Source: Agelaius tricolor
Taxonomy: Eukaryota > Chordata > Aves > Passeriformes > Icteridae
Reading direction: 5' to 3'
Assembly (NCBI GenBank): GCA_023055355.1
Contig: JALJCS010000001.1
Span: 24,055,881-24,119,880, forward strand
Length of the DNA stretch: 64,000 nucleotides
In this document: piece by piece, positions 38,330 through 49,620 of the stretch
How the letters are laid out: each line of letters begins with the position of its first letter
How positions within the stretch are numbered: position 1 is the first letter of the stretch
Program-made: the position numbers and the translations under genes
The notes under the pieces: model-generated
Seen by the model: only the letters and a program-made list of their open reading frames with translations
Database searches by the model: none
Told to the model about the DNA's origin: nothing

Positions 38330-38690
38330 AATGTCCTAGAAAGGTTGGAAGGCACCACAGTGGGTTATCTGTTCCAGCCTCTCTGCTCAAGCAGGGTCAT
38401 CCCAGAGCACATTACACTGGATTGTGCCTGGACAGTTCTTGAGTATCTCTAGTGAGGGAAACTCCACAACCTCTCTGGACACCCTGTTCCAGTGCTTGGT
38501 CACTTCACTGTAAAGAATTTCTTCTTCATGTTCAGGTGGAACATCCTGTGCATCAGTTTGTGCCCCCTGTCCTTGTCCTGTTGCCTGGCACCACTGAGTA
38601 GTGTCCATCCTTTTGCCACCCCCACCTCAGACACTGACAGACACTGATGTGGTCCCCTCTCAGTCGTCTCTTCAAGTTCAGGAGATCCTC
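38330..38690 (-). mobile_element. CR1 LINE fragment, antisense
   Basis: Reading on the + strand: GGTTGGAAGGCACC, CTGCTCAAGCAGGGTCA, GGGAAACTCCACAACCTCTC, CCTGTTCCAGTGCTTGGTCA, TCATGTTCAGGTGGAAC, TCAGTTTGTGCCCCCTGTCC, GCACCACTGAG and CCCCTCTCAGTCGTCTCTTC. This is the full block order of the reverse complement of the avian CR1 3' region. It is about 360 bp and moderately diverged. The far end is uncertain by some tens of bases. Overlapping frames on both strands are spurious. Confidence 0.93.
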
Positions 38691-40303
38691 AGTATTGCTG
38701 CCATTCTCTGGATAAAGACCAACTATCCTTTGTGCTCAGAATTGTGTCTTTTTCAAAATGACACCTTTCCAACAGTAACCTGCTTCTTGATTAATTTCTT
38801 TTCTTCAGAGAGTTGTTTTAAAACTTTCAGTGCTGCTGCCTCAGTTCCCTGAACAGTTGAGCTGTGGTGTTCAGAAAGGCTTTGTGGTATTTCAAAGAAC
38901 AATCTACCATTTTGCTTCTCTTCAGGGAAGTGAGAACCAATGCAGTTAGCAATCCTGGCTGACATCTAAATTCTTAATGAGAGGAGTATGTTCTTGCAGA
39001 GCAGAGAGAAATAACTGAGGCTGCATTGCATCCCCTGCTAGTTGTGGTTATTATCAGTATACATATATTACTAGCAAACTGCTGGGCTGGACGTTTAGCC
39101 CATAAACTAAAAATACTTTTATGTTTTGCTCCTCTGTTTGAGGATTTGCAATTGGAAAAAAAAAAGGGTTGTTATTTAAAAACAGGCTGCTAAAATGAGA
39201 CACATAAAATATTGCTGTATTTTTATTATATATAAAATGAAGTCTCTGCATTTGTTTTTTATTACTGCGTTACACACAACAAATGAATATGCTCTGAGCC
39301 AACAATTTCTACTGTTACACATGTGCACTGTGTTCCTCTGACTGCAGAGAGTTTTGACTAAGCCCTTCTAACCAGTTGAAAGAGTAGGCTGAATGATATT
39401 AGCTTAAGCAATGAGAGTCAACAGGAAACGGGGGATTTGGGGTCTGAATACTGAAATGAGTCTTGGAGCATGTCATTTGCACAATGGCAGTTCTTGGCAT
39501 CCAGTGGCTTTGTGCTAAAAATGAGAGTTTATTCCTTAAAAGTCTCCAATTTGGGGAATGTGTGGTGGGCTTGAAAGGGCTCAGAACCTCTTGCCTGAAC
39601 GACACCACTGGGGCTGGAGGGCAGATGAAGACTTTAATCACTTCCAGTCATCTGCTCTGCATGGCTCAACAGGAGTGAGTTAGAGAGCATTACAGTGAGC
39701 AGTGCCAGCATGTAAGACATTTTGGATCACTGATGCTGTAAGACCGGTAAAATCTTAGAGCCAATAATATAAAAAATATTACTATGTTCTTTTTTATCTG
39801 CAGTGGTGACACAATACCTTGCCTACCCACTCCATAGCTCCCTGTAGAGTACTAACTGAATGCCAGCTGAAATTGCCTAGGAAAACAATTTTTTGTTTTA
39901 GATTCATTGCAGAAGGACAATCAAAACTGAAGAAAGAAAAAAAAGATTCCTCATCTTGAAGTAGATTCAAGGAAACATGCTAGGTCTGGGACTCCTTTTG
40001 CTTAGCTCAATATTAGAATGTTGTATCTTTGGAAATATTCCTGATGCACATCAGAGGAAGTCAGGAAAGAACGAGGTCTGATAGCTTAATTCAGAGATGA
40101 ATAATGGGGTAGACCACCAATCAAAAATCTTCCAATATTGGAGAAGAACAAAGCTTTGCAAAGCTGTAGCTGGAGGCAAGCACAGAATAGAGGTTTGTCA
40201 CATCAGAGAGCCTTCAAAAACATATAAAGCAAACAAAATTAAGATCAAAGAGAAGTTTGGAAGGATGGTTTTTAAAGGATCTGAGCATTGCCAGAAAAAC
40301 TTC

Positions 40304-40320
40304 TTTTTTTTTTTTTTTTT
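40304..40320. repeat. Poly-T run
   Basis: Seventeen consecutive T bases. No SINE or retrocopy body is recognisable beside it, so it is probably a simple homopolymer. Confidence 0.9.
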
Positions 40321-41318
40321 ACTCCTTTTTGGTGTCCTAATCCATTGACTATGCAACACCCTAAAAACAGGAAGCAAGTCCATGATTTCCATGTTAATCA
40401 ACAGTGAAGGATTAAGCTGTGTAAAGCATAAACCCTGTTGTCAAGCAGAAGCTTGGCTCATCCTGCATGTCAATATTAAAGTGTACTGATCCCATTTCAC
40501 TATGATCTTTACCTGTAGCTCTGCCTTGAAAACCTGCATTAGTTTCAGTTTGAATCTAAACTGTTCAGTCCCAATTTAGACATGGTCTAAATTCTCATGT
40601 ACCTTCAGTGGGTCCTATCTTCTCTGTAATGATTGCTGTTACTACCTGGTAAAAGCAACAGGAACAAAGATTGGAAATCTACCTGCCCGTGGTTTACCAT
40701 TCTCCCTGTTAATGCAAGATGGGATGTTCAAGTCCCTAGTTCTTTTCCATCATGGTATTTTTCAGAGTGAACCATAAATCTGTTATCGCTCCAGAGGGAA
40801 TAGTTATCATTGGGTCTGATTGCAAGATTAAAGTGTGATTAAGGAGGTAGAAAATGGCAGGGTAAATGGCAGGTGTAAAGTCCATAGCATGAAGAGAAAC
40901 CTTATTCTTTATTATTAGAGTATTACCCACCACAGGCTGTTCCTCCATGGATTCACTGCCTAATGGCTCGGTCAAATGCTCATTCCTTGACTCCCTTTAT
41001 TCTCTGGATGGGTGAAAATTGAACTTGGTTATAGAAAATGAAATAGCAGCCAAGGAATTACTGCACAGAAAATAAAAATGTCTTTCCTGACGGAGTACAG
41101 GTGAAGAAATATTTGGATGAGATGTGTGAAAGAAGGTAAGAATATCCTTTCACACCAGGACAAGTATTATGAAGAATGCTTGTCTAAGTCCTAATAGTCA
41201 TTCATGAATATGGGGTTGTTTGAGACAGATTACTTTCTTAGGTTGCTCAAAAACTAGCTCCCTAGACTAGACTGACCAATGTTAAATGTCTGCTAATAAC
41301 AGCTTACAAAGACAGAAC

Positions 41319-41363
41319 ATATATATATATCTATATCTATCTATATATAAATATATATATATC
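41319..41363. repeat. AT-rich microsatellite (TA/TATC mix)
   Basis: An alternating TA tract with interspersed CTATAT and CTAT units. It explains the Tyr/Ile-rich 66-codon frame over it. Confidence 0.92.
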
Positions 41364-42171
41364 CATAGTATTCTTTTCATGTCTGCTCATCTGTCTCTGG
41401 AAATGTTGAAGCAAAAATATATGTATTTGCAGCTTATGAATATGTTATTTACTCAGCATTTTTTGGTAACACACAAAGTATGTTAAGATGAATGAAAAAG
41501 ACCTTCCATTCTTTCAGGGTGGCTCCTCTAAAATTTGGGATACAGGACCATGGACAATCCCTTCATGTTCCAAGGGGAAAACAAAAGGTATCAGGATATA
41601 CTTCAAAATAGCTACACATAGTGGCAAGGTAGGTGTTTGCTGGACCAAATATCTTCTGGTGTCTGTCATGGGCTGACAACTCCTCTGTCTGCATCAGGAT
41701 TGTGAGGAAGAGAGTAAGCCCTGACACCTGAAAGAGAACCTTATTGTGTGTTTATTGAACATGTGCTGTTTTAAGCAAGTTTCAGTAATTTCTCTGGCAG
41801 TACCCAAGTGTCTGGTGTGAATAGTTTCTCAGAACTTGGAGATTTCTTGCTGCTGTCCTGACCATTTCCTCTGTGTGATTTGATCTCACCATTGCATTTC
41901 AGGCTAATTAGGAAATTAATAAATGACAGTAGTTGAGCATTTATTGCTTCTCCTTGTGTTAAAGAGTTGCCTCATTGAGCAGAGGCAGGGCTGCACTGAT
42001 GAGATTAGGCAGAAATTTGAAGTTCAGTGTTGTCGCAATTGTATAATATTGCTGTTCATGGCATGAAAATGTGCTTTCCAGGCTGCTTGGCAAAGACCAT
42101 ATTATTGACTTTGTCAAGAAGAGAATTGGATCTACTGGACCAAGTTCTCCTTGCTGTCATCACCTACCTAC

Positions 42172-42343
42172 CAGAAAAGTTGTATTTTTCTGGCCTTTTC
42201 TGAGCCCTCTCAGCTTCAAGAATAAGGTCTGACACTGACTAAAAGACTTCAACCTCTGTGAGCAAAAGGCAGCTTGAGGTTTGTTGGGCAAGCTCTGCAG
42301 CTCTTTCCCTGAGCACTCTGTCGCTGGTGATGCTGGGCAAAGC
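42172..42343 (-). other. Candidate coding exon with an in-frame TAG
   Basis: Seen on the minus strand: a pyrimidine-rich acceptor (GATGCTTCCCTCAG) borders 42343 and a donor (CTG|GTAGGT) borders 42172. The phase-0 frame opens only just upstream of the acceptor and reads 34 codons beginning ALPSITSDRVLRERAAELAQ. It then meets a TAG at 42241-42239 and continues open to the donor as SVSDLILEAERAQKRPEKYN. The residues on both sides of the stop look protein-like, being rich in Glu, Arg, Ala and Leu. The sequence TTTTAG at the stop is itself an acceptor-like site, so 42172-42238 could be a 67-nt exon by itself. Alternatives are a true terminal exon ending at TAG, a decayed exon, or chance. No family recognised. 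Confidence 0.3.
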
Positions 42344-42449
42344 CTGAGGGAAGCATCACAGACAGCTGCAAAATTGTTTAATTGTTTGAGCAAGAAACAC
42401 TGATGTCCAGCTAGAGCTGGCAGTGAGATACGGAGCTGGCGGTAGCTGA

Positions 42450-45400
42450 GGAGCAAGAGGCAAGTGCCCCACTGTGGGCACCTCTACCCAGGTGCCATGC
42501 AAATGAAAGGCAAATGCTATTAAACAGCTATTCAGGACAGTAGTGCTGTAGCAAAAATGTCTTTTTTTCTCCTCTACTCTCATTATATTTACTTCCATGT
42601 GCTAAGAACTGAATTTCAATCCTTTGAAGTTTATCTTTAGAGGGTGAAAACATTGCCTAGCTGAGTAACTTGCAAAGCTGAACACTTTGAGGACCATTCT
42701 CTACGTACCATTCTGTAAAATAAAAAGAAATAGGAAACAAAACCTCTCAGTTATCAGGGACACTGTGGTAAGGAGCAAATAAATGCCAGGCATGAACATT
42801 TGCCAGAAAGTTAATAAATAGTTAGTAGCAAGGGTAGGCTACTCAAAGCACCTCTCGTGTATGGCAGATGCTGTGTGTGATCGAGACCTGGGGCTGGTGT
42901 GTGCTCTGGGATGGCGGATGGTTATCTCATTTAAGCTGCAGTGAGTAAAACTCTGAGAAGGGCTGCCAGGCTTGCCTCTACATCTGTGTTTTCTACAGAC
43001 AGATGAAAGTCATTTTCTGAGAGCTGGCAATTGCTAACAGGGTGTGCACCGATGGGCTCTGTCCAGAGGTGAAGGTCCTTTCCACGGGGGCTGAATGCAT
43101 TTTTGGCAGCTTATGTTGCTCTGAAAAATCAATGGATTTTTGTAGTTGTTTGTTATCTAAAGGCTGTGTTATGCTCTGCAGTGGTCTTTAGAGGAAGGTG
43201 GATTAGAAGTAGATTAGAGTTGCAGTAAATGTGGCTTTGCATCAGGCCCTTGCTGTTTGAACTTTCTGCAGTTTGCGGTGCAGGCCTCCTTATCGCTGAG
43301 CTTCTCCCAGCCAGGATCTGAGGAAAAGGAGTGTTTGTAGTTGAGGACTCTATTTTGGTTATGATTTTTTTCTTGGGTTTTTTTGTTGTTGTTGGGGGTT
43401 TTTGTGTGTGTGTGGCTTGTTTTTTTTTTTTTTTAATTTGCTTTGCTGATTTTTATTTATATTTTTAAATTCTGAGTACTTGTATTGCCATATGAAGCAG
43501 TGTCTACAAAACTGACCCCAAATGATTTGCTGGTGTGCTGACATAGTGAAGGCAGATAGTGAGGTAGCCCATACCCTAAGGAGGTTTGCAACACAAGCAA
43601 ATAAATAAAAAAAATGAAAGGGCATAATGAGTCATGCAGGGATTATATGATTTTGTTCTGGCTTTGGAACAGAAGGGAAAGAAAAACTCTGATTTCTCCT
43701 GTTGACATGCCAGTATTCTGTCCATTAGTCCACATAAAAAATAAATGATGCTTACATTCTCTTTTCATACAATTATATGCTGGTTTCTGCCAGCTCACAA
43801 TTTTATTAGGCTGTCCATATGTTCTCCTGTTTTTTAAAATCTTAGTCCCTGGATATGTATACTTACATGAGAGCCTCTCTTAGGATTCATTTTGTTCATT
43901 CTTGTTTTTTATTTTTAAGTGCATCTAGACCTTAAGGAGTAAAGCTTAAATGTACTTCATGAATACAAATTGCCCAAAAAGACAGAAGACAGATAAAGAA
44001 TTAGAAGGGGTCGTTCCTTTGCTTTGTTTCTTAGAGACATTGGAGTGATTAGGCCAATGTCCTGGATTTTTTAAGACTGATTCAACAGTTTTTGAATCCT
44101 TTGGCTTTTCTCTACCCTGGTCCTGAGAAGCCTCTGGAAGAGGAATCCCGGGAACTCACAGAAATGGGCCTGTTATGTTTTCTCTCTGATTTGATTTTGC
44201 TGCATTTAATTGGAATCCTTATTCCCACCTGGGGAGAGTTTGGAAGCTGGAGATGAGCTTTCCTCAGGCACCTAATGTTAGAGGCTTAGAAATGCTTCCT
44301 TTCTGTCATGAAAAGGCAGCATGACAGCAACAGAAATGAGAGAGGAAGAGAGATTTAGGAAAAAAGGAATGAAAGAGTGGTTGTGATACATTCTGAATAC
44401 CACTATGCTATTCCTTGGCTGCTGTCCTCTAATTATTAAAACATGCTGTTGGCTAATACATGTGCTTTATTCCTGGGGGTTTTGCACAGAATTATTCACA
44501 TTTATGCATTTCGTGTCTCATAAGCCTGGGTATAAAAAACAAAGGCAGACACCTGATTGTCCTGAGCAACCTAATGTCAGTCAAAGGAATTCTCCAATTC
44601 AAATAAACAGGAAGCATTTCCAGAAACAGGATTTTGTTGTGGAAGTAGTATTATTCAGGTTAGATGTTTTAAAATAGTGATGGTGTTGTGCTCAGCACTT
44701 TTTCTTGTGAACAGGTATAGTTGTGTGGCATTTCTAATAACCTAGGATTCTCACCAGTGTTAGCACAGGCAAATAGGGGAATATTAGTCCGTGACTGTGG
44801 GCAAGGCATGAGATAATTCTGACTATGGATAAACTGATGGCCTCAAATGGATCTGAACACCTGCCTACCTTCCACCCCTTACACTGAGGATATGGATTGG
44901 ATTAAAAGTGCAGCTTCTGGAACCATTCTGCCTGTGAACTTCACAATCATTAGGTATGAAGTATGTTATTTTCCACAGTGGCTGGCCCTGATCCATCCTT
45001 CCTTGCTGTCTTGATATTCCCTCTGGGACTCACCTAACAAAAATGCCACTCTTAGTATTTTTTTTAAATTACACCTCACTAGATTCCCTATGGATATTCA
45101 TTCCCATAAAAAACTCCAAACACAAGGCTTTTACCTTAAGGCCACAGTTAAGCCTTCAATTAACAAGTACCCAAAGCCACACTAGACCAGAGCTATCTTT
45201 CTTTGGAGCAAGGCAAGATATCTCCCAGGCATCCCTGTGGCTGAAATGCTCCACGTTTGAGGTTGCACTGCATTTCTCCAAAGGTGCAGGAGAGGCAGTC
45301 CTTCCTGTTGTAGGCAAGCAGAGTGCTCCTTCACCTCCTTGCAGAGTAATTTAGCCTGGCTCCAAATCTGTCCCCCAGTGGTGCCTGGGCCCCTGGGCAG

Positions 45401-45480
45401 GGTGTGAGCTGCTGGTGCACCTTGCTGGCTGCAGCACATGTTCCTGGGGAAATGCCAGGAAACTACTCCTTCCCTCTCAC
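42450..45480. other. Unique non-coding DNA with a T/G-rich tract
   Basis: No gene recognised. The T/G-rich tract at 43364-43434 and short frames are the only features. Confidence 0.5.
43364..43434. repeat. T/G-rich low-complexity tract
   Basis: Runs of T broken by GGG, GTTGTTGTTGGGGG and a short (GT)n, ending in about 16 T bases. The minus-strand Lys/Gln/Asn-rich frame here is only its translation. Confidence 0.85.
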
Positions 45481-45486
45481 TGCACT

Positions 45487-45612
45487 ATGGAATAATTTAG
45501 GTTGGAAAAGACCCTTGAGATCCTTGAATGCAAATTTCATCACTGAGCCATGTCTCTAAGTGCCACATCTACATGTTTTTTAAAAAACTCCAAGCATGGT
45601 GATGCATCTCAC
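45487..45612 (-). mobile_element. CR1 LINE fragment, antisense, short and old
   Basis: Reading on the + strand: GGAATAATTTAGGTTGGAAA, GACCCTTGAGATCC, GAGCCATGTCTCTAAGTGCC and ACATCTACATGTTTTTTAAA. This matches the reverse complement of the CR1 3' end of the subtype with the CCATGTCCCTAAGCACCACA motif. It is diverged and only about 125 bp long. Confidence 0.85.
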
Positions 45613-46830
45613 GTCTTCTTCTGCAAGCTTAGGGCTGACATTGCTTCAGCGTTTACTGGCCTGCTCAAAGCTTGAGAGCATCACAGCTAGTGAAAGAATT
45701 TGTGCACTTTAGAGCCCAGTTCCAAGCTGGGGAGGTATTAGAAAAGGTGTTAGATGTGACACCTGGTGCTATGATGATGCATGTGCAGAGCTAGGGACTG
45801 GGAGACAGCAAAAAAAGGTCAATCAAACTTCACTTGGGGGTGATCAAGGGACATGACACACTTGTAAGGAGCTGAGGGTGGTACTGGTCAGGTGGCTCCT
45901 GGGCTCCTGGATGGGCATGAGCAGTGCAGGGTGGCAGCCTCATGCTGGGGTAGCTCTGGGACCCCAGGGAGATGATGGTGATACACCCTTCAGAAGCCTT
46001 TGCCCCAAACCTACTCAGTTTCCTCTGAATGCCAGGATTGGGATGTGCCCAAGATAAACATGCTATCTTATACCCCTACCATGAGATTTTATGGAAAAAG
46101 ACTCTCCATTGATTTAAGCTTAGCCAGACTTTGCTGTATGGAGAGCTGGGTGCCATTTCCTGCTGGATAATTTGTCCTGCAACAACTCCAAGAGAGCTAA
46201 TGAAAAATGAGAAGAATGTGCTGGCCATCTTAGCAGCCATATTTCACAGTGTGGTTTTGAAACCGTTTGTTTTCTTAACTTCCCGAGGTCAATGGTTACG
46301 GGAGATGGATGTCACCACATGTGCTCATTTGGAAAAATAGAGATGGTCAGGCTTCAGCTTAGTGAGCAGCAGTGTGGGAAGGCAAAGAAATTAAAACAAA
46401 ACTAAACAAACCCTAAAAAAAAAGTAACTGATTTGTTTGGGATATGGCCAGGATTTCAAAAATCTCAGTTCAGGATGTTGATTAGGCAAATTCAACAGGC
46501 CTTTCAGTTACTTTATGATTTGTTCTAGACCTGAGTAAACAATACATAAATATCCAGAGTAACTCTAGGCTTTTAACATTAGGGCTTTCTTAAAACAGAT
46601 GGACTCCCATCTCTTCCAGAAGCCTTTTGATCTCAGCTTAACATGAACACTTGTTATTTATCAGGTACTGGAAATGTATTCATTTAGGATATCAGCTGAG
46701 TACTTGAAGTTGTGAATTATTAAGGAAAGTAGTCCCTACTATTGTTTACGGAAGTCTAAGTGCTCGGAGGTTTTAAATAAAACACATTTGAATTCAAGTT
46801 GTGAGACAAATTTGAGCACTGCAAGTGCAA
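45613..46830. other. Unique non-coding DNA
   Basis: No repeat family recognised. The piece around 46126-46345 (a 69-codon + frame) retains CpGs (ACCGTTTG, CCCGAGG, TACGGGAG) and could be a conserved element, but nothing identifies it. Confidence 0.4.
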
Positions 46831-46839
46831 TAGTAATGA

Positions 46840-47030
46840 TTTTAGCACTTACATAAAAGCCTCACTGCCAGCTCCAAACTATTTCCCAAATAAGGATATG
46901 CATTTTACAGACAAGGAAGGCTGATGTAATTTATTGGTGCTTCAGGGCTGGGCTAAAGACCCTGAGCCAGCTGTTAATGGGGCCAAGAGGGAGCGTGGGT
47001 CTGTCCTCCCCACAGCGCTGGGGTGCCTGT
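46840..47030 (-). mobile_element. MIR-like SINE relic, antisense
   Basis: Seen: TAGCACTTACATAAAAGCCT, then ATAAGGATATGCATTTTACA with GACAAGGAAGGCTGA, then GAGCCAGCTGTTAATGGGGC, GAGGGAGCGTGGGTCTGTC and CCACAGC. Known: the reverse complement of MIR has GCATTTTACAGATGAGGAAACTGAGG followed by CACAGCTAGTAAGTGGCAGAGC and GGTCTGTCTGACTCC-type blocks. The order and spacing agree although divergence is high. Confidence 0.55.
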
Positions 47031-47339
47031 GGCTGGCTCAAAGCCCCTGGGACTCCCACAGGTTACAGCCCAACATGGCATCAGCCTTGTGACTGCTGGA
47101 TGGAAGTGCCACACAGCTGGACGTGCTGCCCCCTTGTATGAGACACAACCAGGCTGGGATGGTCCCTGCTGAGCTGGCAGCAGCAGTGTCTCTATTTGAG
47201 TCAGTTGTTAGCATGGGATTTGTCACCCAGTGCCCGCTGGCTCTCCTGGAAGTGATGCCAGCCGGCTGTCTGACATAGGGAGCTGGGAATATTCTGCTCC
47301 TGGCAATAATAAAGGGCAAGGCAATGCTCCCTCCACTGC

Positions 47340-47680
47340 TTCAGCTTCCTGGCTGCGTCATGCAGCGCATTTGGTGATACTCAGTGCTGGCCAGGGATGA
47401 AAAAGAAATGAATTGGAAGGAAAGAGTATGACAAAAATGAATGGTATGGTATAACAGAAACTGGCTACAAGGCGTGAGACGCCAGTGCGGAGCAGTTATG
47501 CTGAAAAATGTTGAACAGATGGCATAGGACAATGCAAAGATTGTTTAACATTACCCTGAGGTACAGTGAAATATTGTCAGGTGTGGGAATGGAGTGAGAT
47601 TTTCCAAAGAGGTCTTCTGGGACTGCTCACACGCCCCAGCGTGTTGGCAAGCGTTGGGAGACAAATTGAAACTAATAGCT
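47340..47680. promoter_or_regulatory. CpG-retaining unique segment, possible enhancer
   Basis: Eight or more CpGs survive in about 320 bases (TGCGTCATGCAGCGCATTTG, AAGGCGTGAGACGCC, CACACGCCCCAGCGTGTTGG, CAAGCGTTGGG) in CpG-poor flanks. A small perfect hairpin GGCGT-GAG-ACGCC lies at about 47472. No repeat similarity and no convincing frame were seen. A regulatory element is an inference. Confidence 0.28.
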
Positions 47681-49400
47681 GAGCAGGTGAGACCAACAGG
47701 ATCTGCACTCCTGTTGTTAAAATGAGTCTTTAATAACACAGGGTGGGACAGTGCTGTATACTTGATAGCTATTTTTGTTGCCATTACAACTAATTTGTTT
47801 TATGTAGACATTGGAAAAGATAAATTACTAGTAGCATAGGTGATTAATATGTTAGACAGAAACACTGCAGCTCTTCTTTCAGATGCCAGTGTCCATACAC
47901 AGGAAAATTCACAGGGAGCTGTGAGCTCTGGCAGCCACTTCAGAGTGCCAGAAATGAAGGCATTTACTAGATTTAAACCGAACTTTAACATAATACATTT
48001 TAATCAAGAAAAAACCCTAAGCTGTCTGCAAGTATTTTTTTGAAAACATAACTATTACAACTGGTTAGCTGCACAAGCATTTTGAAAAAAGTAATTACAT
48101 TGGATTTTTTAAACATTGATTCCTATAGCACATTAAAATAATTAAGAAAAAGTACTACTTCTTTCTTGACTTCTGTCTGAAAGTATGAGACAAAAGTTGT
48201 CAAACACTTGAATGTGGCTTCTGTGGAATCAGCCTCAAGAGTGTTTTCAGTTATAAGAAAAAATGCTCTAATTTTTTAAGGATTATATTGGCTTGGGATG
48301 TGATGAGGCTGGAGAAGTGCTTTCTGTTTTATTCATAAAAAGAAAAATTTTTGGAGGTCATATGTCAAGCTTGAGTTTTTCCTGTTTTCTACAAAACCAG
48401 CAGGTGGTACTTGCAAGAAAACTCCATTCTTCTAATTTGCAAAAATCCCAAGAAGAAAATATATGAGAGAGCTGCAGTTGGTTCCAGTGTGAAACTTGGC
48501 AAGAAAGATTTTTGCCTGCAAAAATCAGGGCTTAGTTATTACATTTGGCACATATTCTTTTTCATTATGCAATAAGGACATGAAACATCTACTGGATGCT
48601 CCCTAGAGATGGACAAAGCTCTCCCTTGAATTTTTTCTTATAAGAAGTGTATGCACATAATTTTTAAAAGGTTTCCATGAAATAAAAAAGTGAAAGCTGG
48701 AAATGCTGTGAGGTTGTTGGGGATTTTTTGTCATGCCCAAACAAAAACCCAAATAAATAATTTTTTGACAAAATCCCAGAAAAATCAAAGACTATTGTTT
48801 GCTTATTTAATTTCTGCTGAAAGATTTTGGGAGCTGTTTTCTCTCTGCTTGTCAACTCTCCTAACTTCCTCCTCTCTCCTGAAAGCATCTTCTTTTTCCA
48901 TGCTTCATAGGCCTTTTTTATTGTTTACAAATATTACAATTTTCAGTGGGAATCTACAATTTCTAGGAGTTCCTGCCTGTACTGTGCTTTGAAAGTCAAG
49001 GTTTATAAACCTAGGCACTTAGGTTGTTAGGAGTTTGTTTCTGCAGTTTTGGACAGGGAAACACCCTTCCCTGTGAATGTCAGATGTTAAGATATCAGGA
49101 CTAAGCCCAGTTGCTCTTGGCCTGGAACTCCTTGGGGGTTTGATCCCCGAGGAGAAGAAGGTTTGGTGATGGACTCTGGTGTAAGGCCATGCCCTGTAGG
49201 GGGGTTTCATGGCCACACTGGGCTGGCAGGAGATTGACACAGGACACCACAACCCTGTTATGTGCCCTTCTGGGAACCTTCTTTTAGCTTTCTGATGCTG
49301 TCTGGGGCTTGAGGATGCTCCTGTAATCCAGCCTCCAGTAGGCACAGGCCAGTACATGCTTCTTCTTGCTATTCCCAAGGAGATCTGTAGCCTGCTTTGC
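47681..49400. other. Unique DNA, including a GC-richer block of unknown origin
   Basis: The part from 49022 to 49404 is GC-richer and lies directly before the CR1 copy. It does not match CR1 in that orientation and was not recognised as any family. The 119-codon minus frame there has no known domain. Confidence 0.4.
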
Positions 49401-49404
49401 TTTA

Positions 49405-49620
49405 TAGGTTGCCCAGGGAAGTTGTGGATGCCCCGACCCTAGACGTGTTCAAGGCCAGGTTGGACAAGGTCTTGAGCAATGTGGTCTAGTGGGAGATGTC
49501 CCTGCCCATGCCAAGAGAAAGGGGGGGTTGGGACTAGATGATTTTTGAGGTCCATTCCAACCCATTAATATTCTATGATTGTGTATGATTCTACGATTCT
49601 ACAAATCTATGATTCTATGA
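49405..49620 (+). mobile_element. CR1 LINE 3' end, sense, with terminal octamers
   Basis: Block order in sense: GGTTGCCCAGGGAAGTTGTG, GTGTTCAAGGCCAGGTTGGA, TCTAGTGGGAGATGTCCCTG, GGGACTAGATGAT and CCATTCCAACCC, ending in an ATTCTATGATT-GTGT-ATGATTCT-type octamer array. This is the full 3' end of an avian CR1, 5'-truncated to about 215 bp. It is the best preserved CR1 in the window. Confidence 0.95.

Larger units (their letters stand above)
38700..42160. other. Unique non-coding DNA with simple repeats
   Basis: No gene recognised. The stretch holds a T17 run at 40304-40320 and a TATATC-type microsatellite at 41319-41363. Frames are all below 85 codons. Confidence 0.5.

Noticed and set aside
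41101..41133. 33-nt segment between TACAG and GTAAGA with a charged peptide frame
   Set aside because: The acceptor is weak, the segment is very short and the upstream open frame is interrupted.
45810..45990. G-rich stretch considered as an LTR or other repeat
   Set aside because: No terminal TG/CA pair, primer-binding site or partner copy could be seen.
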